Source: Burkholderiales bacterium
Lineage (GTDB): Bacteria; Pseudomonadota; Gammaproteobacteria; Burkholderiales; Burkholderiaceae_C
Assembly: GCA_013044035.1 (NCBI GenBank)
Contig: JABEVE010000031.1
Coordinates: 1-64,000 of the forward strand
Direction of reading: 5' to 3'
Length of the DNA stretch: 64,000 nt
This document shows, one piece after another, positions 42,762 to 52,041 of the stretch. A model generated the notes under the pieces. The model was not told where the DNA came from. It saw only the letters and a program-made list of their open reading frames with translations, and did not search any database. Each line of letters begins with the position of its first letter. Position 1 is the stretch's first letter. The translations under genes and the position numbers were made by a program.

Positions 42762-43571
42762 ATGAACCGCCCGCTCACCGCCCCGGACGAGGCTGTCGCA
42801 GGTTTTCTTGCCGGCCACGATGATGCGGTTGGCCATCATGCCGACACCGCACAGCGCTTGCGCACCGCAGGCTATGCCGTGCTGGCGGCCGCCGAATTGG
42901 CGGCGTTGTGCGGCCTGGACGCGCGGGCCTGCGACCAGGCTGCCGCCCACTGGCACGCACTGCCGCCCGACAACTATCTGAAAGACGGCGGGCACTACCG
43001 CAGCCGTCGCCACGCCAGCTACATCCACAAGCTGCATGCAGCAGAAGGCGAGAACGCGCTGGTTCTGGCGCCGCACCGTGCCCATTACCAGCCCACCACC
43101 TACAACGCCCTGCATGGCGGCATGCTGCGCTGGTATGCGCCGTTCGACGCGGAGCTGCTCGCTTCGCCCTGCCTGGCCGCGCTGCTGTCCGGGCTGGGGC
43201 GCTTGTTCGCGTCGTTGCGGCCCCAGCGCCAATGGTTTGTCGAGGCCCACCAATTTCGCATCGACACCCACGAAGGTATTGGCCGCCCCACGCCCGAGGG
43301 TGCGCATCGGGACGGGGTCGATTTCGTCGCGGTCATCCTGGTGCAGCGCCACGGCATTCGCGGTGGCGAAACCCGCGTGTTCCAGGCCGACGGACCGCAC
43401 GGCGTGCGCTTCACCCTGGAGCAGCCGTGGAGCGCCCTGCTGATGGACGACAGTTGCGTGATCCACGAATCCACTCCCATCCAGCCTACGGACCCGACCC
43501 GGCCCGGCTGGCGCGACACGCTTGTGCTGACCTGGCGCGCCGGGGGTTTTTTGGAGCCTGCACAAGGGTGA
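42762..43571 (+). CDS. 2OG-Fe(II) oxygenase family protein (2OG-Fe_dioxy_2 type)
   Basis: A 269-residue protein with an HXD iron motif in EGAHRDGVDF, a distal histidine in CVIHEST and an Arg in GWRDTLVLTWR that can bind 2-oxoglutarate. These fit the PF10014-type dioxygenases, some of which hydroxylate free amino acids. The ATG at 42762 lies seven bases after glnS, so they may be co-transcribed. The substrate is unknown. Confidence 0.84.
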   Translation: MNRPLTAPDEAVAGFLAGHDDAVGHHADTAQRLRTAGYAVLAAAELAALCGLDARACDQAAAHWHALPPDNYLKDGGHYRSRRHASYIHKLHAAEGENALVLAPHRAHYQPTTYNALHGGMLRWYAPFDAELLASPCLAALLSGLGRLFASLRPQRQWFVEAHQFRIDTHEGIGRPTPEGAHRDGVDFVAVILVQRHGIRGGETRVFQADGPHGVRFTLEQPWSALLMDDSCVIHESTPIQPTDPTRPGWRDTLVLTWRAGGFLEPAQG

Positions 43572-43699
43572 GGGTACCGGGGGTGGAGCCGTGGCGCATC
43601 GCGTGCGGGGTATTCATGGGCACAGCTTATGCTTGCAGGCTGTATGCAGACCATTTGCAGCCTTTTTTCGCAAGCAGACTTTGGATTGTTGGAGACCTC

Positions 43700-44731
43700 A
43701 TGAGCACACGTATTCCCGCTACCCTGATTGCTGGTGACGGCATCGGGCCCGAGATCATGGACGCGACGCTGACTGCGCTCGATGCACTGGAAGCGCCGTT
43801 CGACTGGGATGTGCATGTGGCCGGTCTGGCCGGAGTGCATGCCGCCGGGGATCCGCTGCCGCCCGACACCCTCGACAGCATTCGCCGCACCCGCCTGGCG
43901 CTCAAGGGCCCGCTGGAAACACCATCTGGCGGCGGCTATCGCTCCAGCAACGTGCGACTGCGCGAGGCCTTCAAGCTTTACGCCAACATGCGCCCGACCA
44001 AGACCATGGTGCCCGGCGGGCGCTTCGACGACATCGACCTGCTGGTGTTCCGCGAGAACGTCGAAGGGCTGTACATGGGCTATGAGCATTACATCCCGAT
44101 CAACGACGACCCGCACGCCGTGGCCATCGCCACCGGGGTGAACACGCGGCAGGGGGCGCTCAACATCCTGAACTACACCTTTCAAACCGCCATCGCCCTG
44201 GGGCGCAAGAAAGTGACGGTGGTGCACAAGGCCAACATCATGAAGGCGCTCACCGGCATCTTCCTGGAAACCGCCTATCAGTTGCACGGCGAGAAGTACG
44301 CCGGGCAAATCGATCTGGACAACGTGATCGTCGACGCCTGCTGCATGAAGCTGGTGATCAACCCCTGGCAATTCGACACCTTGGTGACGACCAACCTGTT
44401 CGGCGATATTTTGTCGGATCTGGCCGCCGGGCTGGTGGGCGGGCTGGGCATGGCGCCGGGCGCGAACATCGGCCATGACGCGGCCATCTTCGAGGCGGTG
44501 CATGGCTCGGCGCCGGATATCGCGGGCAAGGGCCTGGCCAATCCCATCGCGCTGATGCTGGCAGCGGCGCTGATGCTCGACCACGTCAAGCTCCACGACA
44601 AGGCCACGCGCCTGCGCCGGGCCATCTCCGCCACGCTCAATGCCGACAAAGTTCGCACCGGCGACCTCGGCGGCAAGGCCAACACCAAGACCTTCACCGC
44701 AGCCATCGTCACCCGAATCCAGAACGGCTGA
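43700..44731 (+). CDS. NAD+-type isocitrate dehydrogenase (IDH/IPMDH family)
   Basis: A 343-residue dehydrogenase converting isocitrate to 2-oxoglutarate. It starts MSTRIPATLIAGDGIGPEIM, and the substrate site string SSNVRLREAFKLYANMRPTKT is that of NAD-dependent isocitrate dehydrogenases. The divalent metal aspartates are in TNLFGDILSDLAAGLVGGLG and the C-terminal GSAPDIAGKGLANPIA is intact. GGAG precedes the start. A 3-isopropylmalate dehydrogenase role is less likely. A 40-bp palindrome lies just downstream. Confidence 0.92.
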   Translation: MSTRIPATLIAGDGIGPEIMDATLTALDALEAPFDWDVHVAGLAGVHAAGDPLPPDTLDSIRRTRLALKGPLETPSGGGYRSSNVRLREAFKLYANMRPTKTMVPGGRFDDIDLLVFRENVEGLYMGYEHYIPINDDPHAVAIATGVNTRQGALNILNYTFQTAIALGRKKVTVVHKANIMKALTGIFLETAYQLHGEKYAGQIDLDNVIVDACCMKLVINPWQFDTLVTTNLFGDILSDLAAGLVGGLGMAPGANIGHDAAIFEAVHGSAPDIAGKGLANPIALMLAAALMLDHVKLHDKATRLRRAISATLNADKVRTGDLGGKANTKTFTAAIVTRIQNG

Positions 44732-44747
44732 GTCCGTCTGTGCGACT

Positions 44748-44787
44748 CCACCCCAGCCCACCCCGCCGGCGGGGTGGGCTGGGGTGG
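44748..44787. terminator. 40-bp perfect palindrome between convergent genes
   Basis: CCACCCCAGCCCACCCCGCC at 44748-44767 is followed directly by its exact reverse complement at 44768-44787. It lies 16 bp past the isocitrate dehydrogenase stop and about 65 bp before the phaZ stop. It has no T-run, so it may act as a transcript-stabilising or rho-assisted structure rather than a classical terminator. Confidence 0.6.
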
Positions 44788-44851
44788 GAAAGTGGTCTGC
44801 CGTTCCCCCTGGCCGCTGCTCGACATCTGCCTGGTGCGAGAGACGGACTGC

Positions 44852-46075
44852 TCACCCGTGTTGCGCTCCCCGAATGACGTTGCGGACTACAGGGTAGATT
44901 TGCTGCTGCCAGCGCTTGCCGCTGAACACGCCGTAATGCCCGACGCCCGATTGGACGTAATGCGTGCGTTGGTACGGACGGATGTTGCAGCACAGATCCT
45001 GCGCAGCCAAGGTCTGGCCGAGCGCGCAGATGTCGTCGCGTTCGCCTTCCACCGTGAGCAGCGCGGTGTCGCGAATGGCTGCTGGGCGCACCGGACGGTC
45101 GCGGAAGGTGAGGGCGCCGCGCGCCAGGTCGTGTTCCTGAAATACCTTTTGCACGGTTTCCAGGTAGAACTCGGCCGGCAGATCGGCGACGGCGAAATAC
45201 TCCTTGTAGAACTTGCGCGTGACCAGGGCACGGTCGGTATTGCCTTCCACCAGATCGTCGAAATACTGGCGGAACATGTCGGTGTGGCGCTCCAGGTTCA
45301 TGTTGAGAAACGCCGTGAGTTGCAAGAAGCCCGGGTAGACCTCGCGCCCCGCACCTTTGCACTGCAGCGGGACCTGGCTGACCAGGTTGTGCGCAAACCA
45401 CGCGATGGGTTTGGAGGCGGCCAGCAGGTTGACCCCGGTGGGGCTGATGCGGCAGTCGACAGGCCCTGCCATCAGGGTCAGGCTGGCGGGTGCGGCGGGG
45501 TTGCGGTCCTCGGCCATCAGTGCGGCGGCAGCCAGCGCCGGCACGCTGGGCTGGCAGATGGCCATGAGGTGAGTGCCAGGGCCGATGCATTCGAGGAAGT
45601 GCATCAGGTGCTCGGTGTATTCGTCCAGGCCGAAGCGGCCCTCCCGCAGCGGCACATCGCGTGCGTTGTGCCAGTCGGTGATGTAGACATCATGGTCCTG
45701 CAGCATCGTGCGTGCGGTTTCGCGCAGCAGCGTGGCAAAGTGCCCTGACATGGGCGCGACGATCAGCACGGCCGGCCCCGGCTGATCCATGTCCTTGCGA
45801 AAATGCAGCAGGGTGCAGAAGGGGGTGGCAACAGCCGGTTCTTCATGCACGGTGATGGTGCGTCCGTCATGCTCCAAGGTGTCGATCTGGAAATCAGGGC
45901 GCTTGTGCGTGAGGCGTGCCAGCGCCAACACCTCGAACGCAGCCGACAGCTTGCGCAACGGCATCAACTCGATCAAGCCGAGGCGGGCGTCGCGCCATGC
46001 AGGCGCGACCATGCGGGTGAACTCGCGCATGGGCCAAAGCATGTCGGCCTGATTTTCGTAGGTTTGGTAGAGCAT
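44852..46075 (-). CDS. phaZ: Intracellular polyhydroxyalkanoate depolymerase
   Basis: A 407-residue alpha/beta-hydrolase of the PhaZ1 type that mobilises stored polyhydroxybutyrate. The nucleophile is the cysteine of ICQPSVP, as in Ralstonia PhaZ1, and the catalytic histidine is in GVGHYGVFSG. YQTYENQADMLWPMREF at the N-terminus and the YITDWHNARDVP block are family hallmarks. The gene shows that the organism stores PHA. It converges on the isocitrate dehydrogenase gene. Confidence 0.93.
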   Translation of the reverse strand: MLYQTYENQADMLWPMREFTRMVAPAWRDARLGLIELMPLRKLSAAFEVLALARLTHKRPDFQIDTLEHDGRTITVHEEPAVATPFCTLLHFRKDMDQPGPAVLIVAPMSGHFATLLRETARTMLQDHDVYITDWHNARDVPLREGRFGLDEYTEHLMHFLECIGPGTHLMAICQPSVPALAAAALMAEDRNPAAPASLTLMAGPVDCRISPTGVNLLAASKPIAWFAHNLVSQVPLQCKGAGREVYPGFLQLTAFLNMNLERHTDMFRQYFDDLVEGNTDRALVTRKFYKEYFAVADLPAEFYLETVQKVFQEHDLARGALTFRDRPVRPAAIRDTALLTVEGERDDICALGQTLAAQDLCCNIRPYQRTHYVQSGVGHYGVFSGKRWQQQIYPVVRNVIRGAQHG

Positions 46076-46319
46076 GGGGGTCTGGCAGGTTGCAACGGTT
46101 TGCCGGGCGCAGTCGCGCCGAGTGTGCTGGGTCGTTGGCCGGATATCCCGTCAAGCAAGCAAGTTTCAAGCCATTTGCCCGTGCTTCCCGGGAACGCGGC
46201 TTTTTCGGCGGATATGGCTGGTGTGGTCCGTGGTGCCGCTGGCATGGCGCTTGCATGGAGTTGGACGTGGGCCTGGTATCGCACAGATCCCGCCACTTAC
46301 GCACTGCGGAGACGACGCC

Positions 46320-46973
46320 ATGACGCGCACCACGCTCAGCATCAGCAGCAAGAATTACTCGTCCTGGTCGCTGCGAGGGTGGCTGCTCGCCAAGTTCGCC
46401 AAGCTGGATTTCGATGAAATGCTGGTCTCACCCGACGACGCCGAAGCGCGCCAGGAGTTGTTGCTGCTGTCGCCCTCCATCCTGGTGCCTTGCCTGACAC
46501 ACAACGGCATCAAGGTGTGGGACACGCTGGCCATTGCCGAGTACCTCAACGAGGTCAAGCCCAAGGCCGGTCTGCTGCCCGATACCTTGGCCATGCGCGC
46601 GCATTGCCGCGCCATTTGTGGCGAGATGCACTCCGGATTCGCCAACCTGCGCTCAGCCTTGCCCATGAACCTCAAAGGTCATTACCCCGGCTACAAGGTA
46701 TGGGTCCGGGCGCAGGCTGACATCGAGCGCATTCTTGCCATCTGGCATGAATGCCTGACGACGTACGGCGGCCCGTACCTGTTCGGCAAGCGCGGCATGG
46801 CCGACGCCATGTACGCCCCGGTGGTCACCCGATTCATGACCTACGACGTTGCGCTCGATGGCGTTTGCACCGCGTATGCCGCGCGCATCATGGCCATGTC
46901 GGAAATGCAGGAATGGCTGGCTGCCGCGAGCCGGGAACACACCGACATCGATGAACTCGAGATGGAGTTTTGA
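46320..46973 (+). CDS. Glutathione S-transferase family protein
   Basis: A 217-residue cytosolic protein. The N-terminal thioredoxin-like half contains the SSKNYSSWSLRGW motif near the GSH site and SPSILVPCL with the cis-proline. The C-terminal half is helical. GGAG precedes the start at 46320. It follows phaZ divergently with a 244-bp spacer. The substrate is unknown. Confidence 0.9.
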   Translation: MTRTTLSISSKNYSSWSLRGWLLAKFAKLDFDEMLVSPDDAEARQELLLLSPSILVPCLTHNGIKVWDTLAIAEYLNEVKPKAGLLPDTLAMRAHCRAICGEMHSGFANLRSALPMNLKGHYPGYKVWVRAQADIERILAIWHECLTTYGGPYLFGKRGMADAMYAPVVTRFMTYDVALDGVCTAYAARIMAMSEMQEWLAAASREHTDIDELEMEF

Positions 46974-46988
46974 AAGCACGCGACACGC

Positions 46989-47390
46989 TCACCAACGCAA
47001 ATAGTGCGCCGTGGTGCCGCTCTGCGCCCGGATGGTGCGCAACTGGCCGTCATGGCGCCCCTCGATGGTGTAGGTGCCCGCTGGGACCTTGAGATAGCAC
47101 AGCGGCCCGCCGGCAGTGAACCTGGCCACGACCTTCCCATCGCGCATGATCTTTACCGGCACTTGGGCCAGATACTCGCCTTGCGGCCCCTTCACCATCC
47201 AGAACCCGAGGTTGAACTTCGCTGCTTGGGCCTGCATTTTCTGCAGGGAACCTTCGCCGACACCGCCGCAGACGTACTGGATGGAGCCCTGATTGCGGAT
47301 GGTTGCGGCTTGGGCTTGCGAGACAGCCGGTGACAAGAAGGTCGCGGCCAGAAGGCCGACGCATGACATGGATCGTGGAAAACGCTTCAT
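46989..47390 (-). CDS. Secreted small protein with carboxypeptidase-regulatory-like fold
   Basis: A 133-residue exported protein with a signal peptide cleaved near AQAAT and a mature domain in which PVKIMRDGKVVARF, LKVPAGTYTIEGRHDGQ is a transthyretin-like pattern. AGGAG precedes the start at 47390. It converges on the glutathione transferase gene, with the stops 15 bp apart. The function is unknown. Confidence 0.75.
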   Translation of the reverse strand: MKRFPRSMSCVGLLAATFLSPAVSQAQAATIRNQGSIQYVCGGVGEGSLQKMQAQAAKFNLGFWMVKGPQGEYLAQVPVKIMRDGKVVARFTAGGPLCYLKVPAGTYTIEGRHDGQLRTIRAQSGTTAHYLRW

Positions 47391-47756
47391 GATGACAACT
47401 CCTAGAAAGGACGAGCATCGCCGCCTTGCGCCGGCAGCCACACGCCGGGACGGCCCGTGCTGGGCGGGCCGTTGAACGCAGGGGGGGCGGTCTGACGTGA
47501 TGAGACTTGTCGCAGCGTGATCGGTTTCCCGTCACGGGGTTCGAGGCCGGATTGAATCGGACGTGAGGAAGTGGCGACGAGCCTCCCAGGGCTTACGTTT
47601 CGACGGTGCTTCACGCATGCCTCCGGCCGACCAACCCGGGGGCGCGATGAAGGCATTGGGTGGGTTTGAAATGGCGGTGTTCAAATCAAGCCTGAAGCGG
47701 TGCTGGAATGGCCGTTGCCGTGCAGTGGTGTCGAACCGAACATCGAGGAGTGCTTC
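47391..47756. other. Region between the secreted small protein and the NTF2-like gene
   Basis: About 366 bp with divergent genes on each side, so promoters for both should be here. A hairpin-like sequence (ACGGCCCG...CGGGCCGT) lies near 47450-47474. No confident gene was found. Confidence 0.4.
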
Positions 47757-48209
47757 ATGCAACGCGCAATATCGCAGCGGGCAGGCTTGCAAAGCTCGGC
47801 AGAAGCCGCCGAGGCTGCCTTTTACGAGGCCCTGCAACTGGCTGATGTGGATGCGCTCATGCGGGTCTGGGCCGATGAGGACGATGTGATCTGCGTGCAT
47901 CCCGGCGGTCCGCGCCTTGTCGGCCCGGCTGCCATTCGCGCCAGTTTCGAGCAACTCTTCGCGGCCGGCCCCTTGCGCATCACCCCGGAGCGGGCGCTGC
48001 GCACCGTCACCCTGGGTGGCGCCGTGCACAACGTGGTCGAGCGCCTTCTGGTGCAGCGCGATCCGGGCGAGCAGCGGTTCGCTTTCGTGCTTGCCACCAA
48101 TGTCTACATCAAGACGCCCGACGGCTGGCGCCTGGTGCTGCACCACGCCAGCCCCGCGACTGCACAAGAAGCAGTCGAGGTCATGGCGACTTCGGAGCGT
48201 CTGCATTGA
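47757..48209 (+). CDS. NTF2-like (SnoaL/DUF4440-type) small protein
   Basis: A 150-residue protein with the NTF2-like pattern: AAFYEALQLADVDALMRVWADEDDVICVHPGG, then RASFEQLFAAGPLRI, and the end TPDGWRLVLHHAS. These proteins are small alpha+beta barrels with varied uses. GAGGAG precedes the ATG at 47757. The stop overlaps the TTG start of the alpha/beta-hydrolase gene, so the two are coupled. Confidence 0.85.
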   Translation: MQRAISQRAGLQSSAEAAEAAFYEALQLADVDALMRVWADEDDVICVHPGGPRLVGPAAIRASFEQLFAAGPLRITPERALRTVTLGGAVHNVVERLLVQRDPGEQRFAFVLATNVYIKTPDGWRLVLHHASPATAQEAVEVMATSERLH

Positions 48210-49375
48210 AGCGCGCTCGGGACTCGATCGCCGACATCGCCGCGGCGGCCGACGCCGTCATGTCCGCCGCCGCCCCAGGCACCACGGATGTGTTCCCGCG
48301 GCTGCGGCCGGCCAGCTATGCCGCACCACGCTGGCTGCCTGGGGGCCAGGCACAAACCATCTGGCCTGCGCTGTTTTCACGCACGATGCGAGATGCCACC
48401 GTTGCCGGAGGTTTTTTCGCTTCGATCGGGCGGCGGCTACCAGGCAAAGGCCTCGGGGCAGCGCGTATCCCGGCACTCATCTGGATGCGCAAACGCTGGG
48501 ATACGCCCGACGGCGACTTCATCGACGTCGATCACATCCATCCCGTTGCAATGGCTGTGCGCGCCACTGGCGCAGCACCAGCACCGCTACTAGTGCTGTT
48601 TCATGGCCTGGAAGGTTCATCGCGCAGCCACTACGCACAGGCCACTGCACACGCCTGCCGGCGAGCAGGCTGGGGTTTGGCCGTGCCACATTTCCGCGGT
48701 TGTTCCGGCGAACTCAACCACGCCCCACGTGCCTACCACTCGGGTGACTGGCAGGAGATCGACTGGATTCTGCGGCGTTTTCGCAGCTCGCATGCCGGTC
48801 CCCTCTACGCTGCCGGCATCTCGCTCGGCGGCAACGCCTTGTTACGCTGGGCCGAGGAGGCGGGCACGCAGGCAGCGGCAGTCGTTCAGGCCTTGGCCAG
48901 CGTCAGCGCCCCGCTGGACTTGGCAGCGGGTGGCGCGGCCATTTCCCGCGGCTTCAACCGCAGGGTGTACACCCCCATGTTCCTGCGCACACTCAAGCCC
49001 AAGGCACTGGCCATGATCCGCCGGCATCCGGGCCTTGCCGATGCGCAGGCCATTGCCGCAGCACGCGATCTGTACGACTTCGACAACGCGTTCACCGCGC
49101 CGGTACATGGCTTTCGCGATGCCGACGACTACTGGCGCCGCGCCTCCAGCAAACCCGATCTGGTCAGCATTCGCCTGCCGGCCTTGGTCATCAACGCCCG
49201 CAACGATCCCTTCCTGCCAGCGGCTGCCTTGCCTGCAGCAGGCGAGATTGCTCCTGGTGTTTGGCTGGAGCAACCCGAACAAGGCGGCCATGTCGGTTTT
49301 GCCCTGGGCGTCATCCCGGGGCATCTTGCCTGGATGCCGCAACGTCTGCTGCATTTTTTCCAGCACGGCGTTTGA
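48206..49375 (+). CDS. YheT-type alpha/beta hydrolase
   Basis: A 389-residue hydrolase of the YheT/ABHD1-3 family. The catalytic serine is in GISLGGNALLRW, aspartate in NARNDPFLP and histidine in GGHVGFALG. N-terminal WLPGGQAQTIWPALF is a family signature. The likely start is TTG at 48206, overlapping the previous stop (TTGA); an internal ATG at 48260 is an alternative. The substrate is not known. Confidence 0.88.
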   Translation: MKRARDSIADIAAAADAVMSAAAPGTTDVFPRLRPASYAAPRWLPGGQAQTIWPALFSRTMRDATVAGGFFASIGRRLPGKGLGAARIPALIWMRKRWDTPDGDFIDVDHIHPVAMAVRATGAAPAPLLVLFHGLEGSSRSHYAQATAHACRRAGWGLAVPHFRGCSGELNHAPRAYHSGDWQEIDWILRRFRSSHAGPLYAAGISLGGNALLRWAEEAGTQAAAVVQALASVSAPLDLAAGGAAISRGFNRRVYTPMFLRTLKPKALAMIRRHPGLADAQAIAAARDLYDFDNAFTAPVHGFRDADDYWRRASSKPDLVSIRLPALVINARNDPFLPAAALPAAGEIAPGVWLEQPEQGGHVGFALGVIPGHLAWMPQRLLHFFQHGV

Positions 49376-49404
49376 ACCATCCGGCACCTTTTGACGACAA
49401 CTGC

Positions 49405-50004
49405 ATGGACGAACTGGTTCGCAAGGCCCTGTTGCGGTGGCCGAATGTTCCGGCCTGCACCGGCTGGCTCGCGCTGGATGCGCGCGGGCAGTGGTGGATC
49501 CGCGACGCCGAGATCCACCCCTGGCCACGCGATGCCCAGGGCCGGCTCGACAAAGCCGGAGCCAGCCGTGTGTCACACCAAAAATTGCTCGACTTCATCC
49601 AGCGCAATTACGCGGCGGATGAACGTGGCTACTGGTTTTTTCAGAACGGGCCGCAGCGTGTTTATGTCGATCTGGAAGCTGCGCCGCTGGTGCTGCGCCT
49701 GCAGATTGACGCCAGCGCCGACGACCGGCCGTGCTGGCAGACCCACACCGGCCAGCCCTGTGACATCAGCGCCGGGTATGTCGATGCCATCGGACGGCTG
49801 TTTTTTGCCAGCAGCGAAGGGCCAGGCATCCTCCACAGCCTGGATACCAATCTTTTGGCGCCCTGGTTGGACGATGCGCAGCATCTGCTGTCCCTGCCTG
49901 GGTTCGAGCCCATGGCTTTGGAAACCATGTCGGATCTGGATTTGCGCAGCCGCCTCGGTTTTCAGATCCAGCCGTCCGCATACCCCGGTGGCTGGATGAA
50001 GTAA
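49405..50004 (+). CDS. DUF2946 family protein
   Basis: A 199-residue cytosolic protein of a family common in Burkholderiales: KALLRWPNVPACTGWLALDARGQWWIRD at the N-terminus and LLDFIQRNYAADERGYWFFQNGPQRVYVDLE are the conserved blocks. No catalytic motif is visible and no function is known. It starts 29 bp after the hydrolase gene on the same strand. Confidence 0.82.
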   Translation: MDELVRKALLRWPNVPACTGWLALDARGQWWIRDAEIHPWPRDAQGRLDKAGASRVSHQKLLDFIQRNYAADERGYWFFQNGPQRVYVDLEAAPLVLRLQIDASADDRPCWQTHTGQPCDISAGYVDAIGRLFFASSEGPGILHSLDTNLLAPWLDDAQHLLSLPGFEPMALETMSDLDLRSRLGFQIQPSAYPGGWMK

Positions 50005-50091
50005 GCGTGCCACGCGATCAACCTCATGTCCCTCCGGGATCGTCGGCCAAGTCGTGCGAGGAACGTCTTGGCTGCCTCCGTCGGGGTGCTG

Positions 50092-50712
50092 CTATGACTT
50101 CGCTGCCGCCACCATGTAGTCCACCGCGGCCTTCACGTCCGCATCGCTGGCGGTGCTGCCGCCCTTGGGCGGCATCATGCCGCGCTTGCCGGTGTAGCCG
50201 TGAATGGCGCGGTCGTAAAGCACCGGTACGCCTTGCGCGATGATCGGCGCCCAGGCATCCTTGTCGCCGAATTTGGGTGCCCCTGCAATGCCAGCGCCAT
50301 GACAGGCAATGCAGGTCGATTCATACAACGTCTTACCGGAGCCGGCGCTGGCCACGCTGACTGCCGCTGGAGCGCCACCTGCGGGTTGCGAGGCCGAGGT
50401 CGCAGTCGCGGTGGCCGAAGCCGCAGGGGTGGCGTTCGACATAGACGCCGCATTCGCTTGCGAAGCAGCTTTCGCGCTCGATGCGACGGCAACCTGCCCC
50501 ACGGGTGCAACCCGCTGATCGACAGCCGCTGTGGTCAATGACGAGGATCCTGAAGGAGGCACCGTTTCGTCCGAGATGAAGTGCACGATCAAGAGCAGAA
50601 CGATGATTGGTGTGGCAAAACCCACCAGCAAAATGATGATCGTCTTGCGCAGCGTGGAAGCGAATGGCAACTCGCCGCTCTCGTTGGAAGGCTGGGATGG
50701 ATGTTCGCTCAT
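50092..50712 (-). CDS. Membrane-anchored c-type cytochrome (cytochrome c5 family)
   Basis: A 206-residue protein with one N-terminal transmembrane segment (TIIILLVGFATPIIVLLLIV, about residues 26-45), a long Ala/Ser/Thr-rich linker and a C-terminal haem domain with the CIACH site and a methionine in MMPPKGG. It resembles the CycA/c5-type electron carriers. The start MSEHPSQP at 50712 is preferred over a TTG two codons earlier. A periplasmic electron-transfer role is expected. Confidence 0.9.
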   Translation of the reverse strand: MSEHPSQPSNESGELPFASTLRKTIIILLVGFATPIIVLLLIVHFISDETVPPSGSSSLTTAAVDQRVAPVGQVAVASSAKAASQANAASMSNATPAASATATATSASQPAGGAPAAVSVASAGSGKTLYESTCIACHGAGIAGAPKFGDKDAWAPIIAQGVPVLYDRAIHGYTGKRGMMPPKGGSTASDADVKAAVDYMVAAAKS

Positions 50713-50959
50713 GATCAACGTGTGGTTATGAAATGGGTCTGGATGGTGAGGCCAACAGCATGATATGGCTTGCGCGCACCGTTTTGATCACACTCTCGAC
50801 ACATGACGCCGCTGTTACACTCGTGCGTTGATTTTTGTCACCAGCAGCTTGATGTTCAAAAACGCATTGCCCTGCTTTGAGGCGGCAATCGTGAAAAGCA
50901 AAAGCGCACAGCGACATGCTGCAGGACGCGCCGCCTGCACCACCGCAACATTGGGATCC

Positions 50960-51035
50960 GCGCCCGTAGCTCAGTGGATAGAGTATTGGCCTCCGAAGCC
51001 AAGGGCCGCTGGTTCGATTCCAGCCGGGCGCACCA
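50960..51035 (+). tRNA. tRNA-Arg (anticodon CCG)
   Basis: A 76-base cloverleaf with encoded CCA. The acceptor arms are GCGCCCG and CGGGCGC. The anticodon loop CTCCGAA between TTGGC and GCCAA gives anticodon CCG, reading the CGG codon. The T-arm is GCTGG-TTCGATT-CCAGC. Confidence 0.96.
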
Positions 51036-51326
51036 AAAAATGATCAAAATCAAAAGCTTACAAAATAAAACTGCACTCAACATGTGGGTTTTTTCTGTAT
51101 TTTCGGCCGTTTTTGAGTGGTGATTCCCTCACAGGAATCTTTCGGCCACGTTGAACCCTGCGATCGGGTACTCGGGCTGAACCGCTGTAGCCGTCCAACT
51201 CCGCCAGTTGCTCGATACCATCCAGCAGAGCGTCGTTCGCACCCTCATCTTGCCGACGTGCTCTGAAATGAACTGCACCTCGCAGGCGCGCAGACCTTGT
51301 GTTGCGAAGAACGGATGGGTGGTTGC
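51036..51326. other. AT-richer region downstream of tRNA-Arg
   Basis: About 291 bp, A/T-rich in the first 80 bases compared with the rest of the window. It contains no confident gene. Both strands have short open frames without recognisable families. The 3' ends of tRNA genes are common integration sites, which fits the foreign look of the next gene. Confidence 0.4.
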
Positions 51327-51911
51327 ATGCAGAAAAAGAAACCACTTGCAGTGATCCGAATATCGACGGCAAGCCCGGAGTGGAGCGCGGAGGCGGACGG
51401 CATCAGGCGGTCCATGCGCCTGACCGCTGAACTGAACAGGCTTACTCTCGACGACGCGGTCCGGGTCAGGGAGATCTTCAGCGAGTTGACCGGTCGACAG
51501 GTCGATGAGACGTTCAGTCTGATCCCGCCGTTCTATACGGCCGGCGGACGCAGGATACGGATCGGGCACAAGGTGTTCATCAACCAGTGCTGCACCATCT
51601 ACGACACGGGCGGTGTGGACATCGGCGACCTGGTCATGATCGGGCCGAACGTGAACATCATCACCGCCGGCCACCCGCTGGAGCCGTCGCAGCGGCGTGC
51701 GTACATCGAGGCGAAACCAATCGTCATCCAAAGGAACGTCTGGATCGCCACCGGCGCGACGATTCTTGGCGGCGTCACCATCGGAGAGAACGCCGTGGTC
51801 GGAGCCGGCGCGGTGGTCACCAAGGACGTTCCACCCCACACCTTCGTGGCGGGTGTGCCAGCAACCGTCATTCGCTCCCTGGAACAAGTCGACGCCGACC
51901 AAACTCGGTAG
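51327..51911 (+). CDS. Sugar O-acetyltransferase, left-handed beta-helix (maltose/galactoside acetyltransferase type)
   Basis: A 194-residue hexapeptide-repeat protein with a helical N-terminus and the LbH string IGHKVFINQCCTIYDTGGVDIGDLVMIGPNVNI. The catalytic histidine is in TAGHPLEP, and the late block WIATGATILGGVTIGENAVVGAGAVVTKDV is complete. Enzymes of this type acetylate galactosides, maltose or related sugars. The start at 51327 is chosen over ATG 51315 and TTG 51297. It stands alone downstream of the tRNA. Confidence 0.85.
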   Translation: MQKKKPLAVIRISTASPEWSAEADGIRRSMRLTAELNRLTLDDAVRVREIFSELTGRQVDETFSLIPPFYTAGGRRIRIGHKVFINQCCTIYDTGGVDIGDLVMIGPNVNIITAGHPLEPSQRRAYIEAKPIVIQRNVWIATGATILGGVTIGENAVVGAGAVVTKDVPPHTFVAGVPATVIRSLEQVDADQTR

Positions 51912-52041
51912 CCATGCGTGGGTAATTGCGCCTCTGGCCTCTGTCTATTCTGCGCGGCAGTTGTGGCCAGGGCTCTTGGATTCGAACGTAGGTTTGATTC
52001 GGCTCGGGGGTGCTGCGCGGTTTGCGTTGAAGCCACGAGAT

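Noticed and set aside
43100-44761. Minus-strand open frame of 553 codons
   Set aside because: It lies opposite the 2OG-Fe oxygenase and isocitrate dehydrogenase genes, which have clear families. It is a GC-driven shadow.
50856-51083. Open frame antisense to tRNA-Arg (75 codons)
   Set aside because: The translated string CARLESNQRPLASEANTLSTELRAR is a well-known artefact of translating the complement of a tRNA gene.
51942-52010. Degenerate copy of the tRNA-Arg 3' end as an attachment site
   Set aside because: GGTTTGATTCGGCTCGGGGGTGC resembles the tRNA T-arm only weakly, with several mismatches and no integrase nearby.
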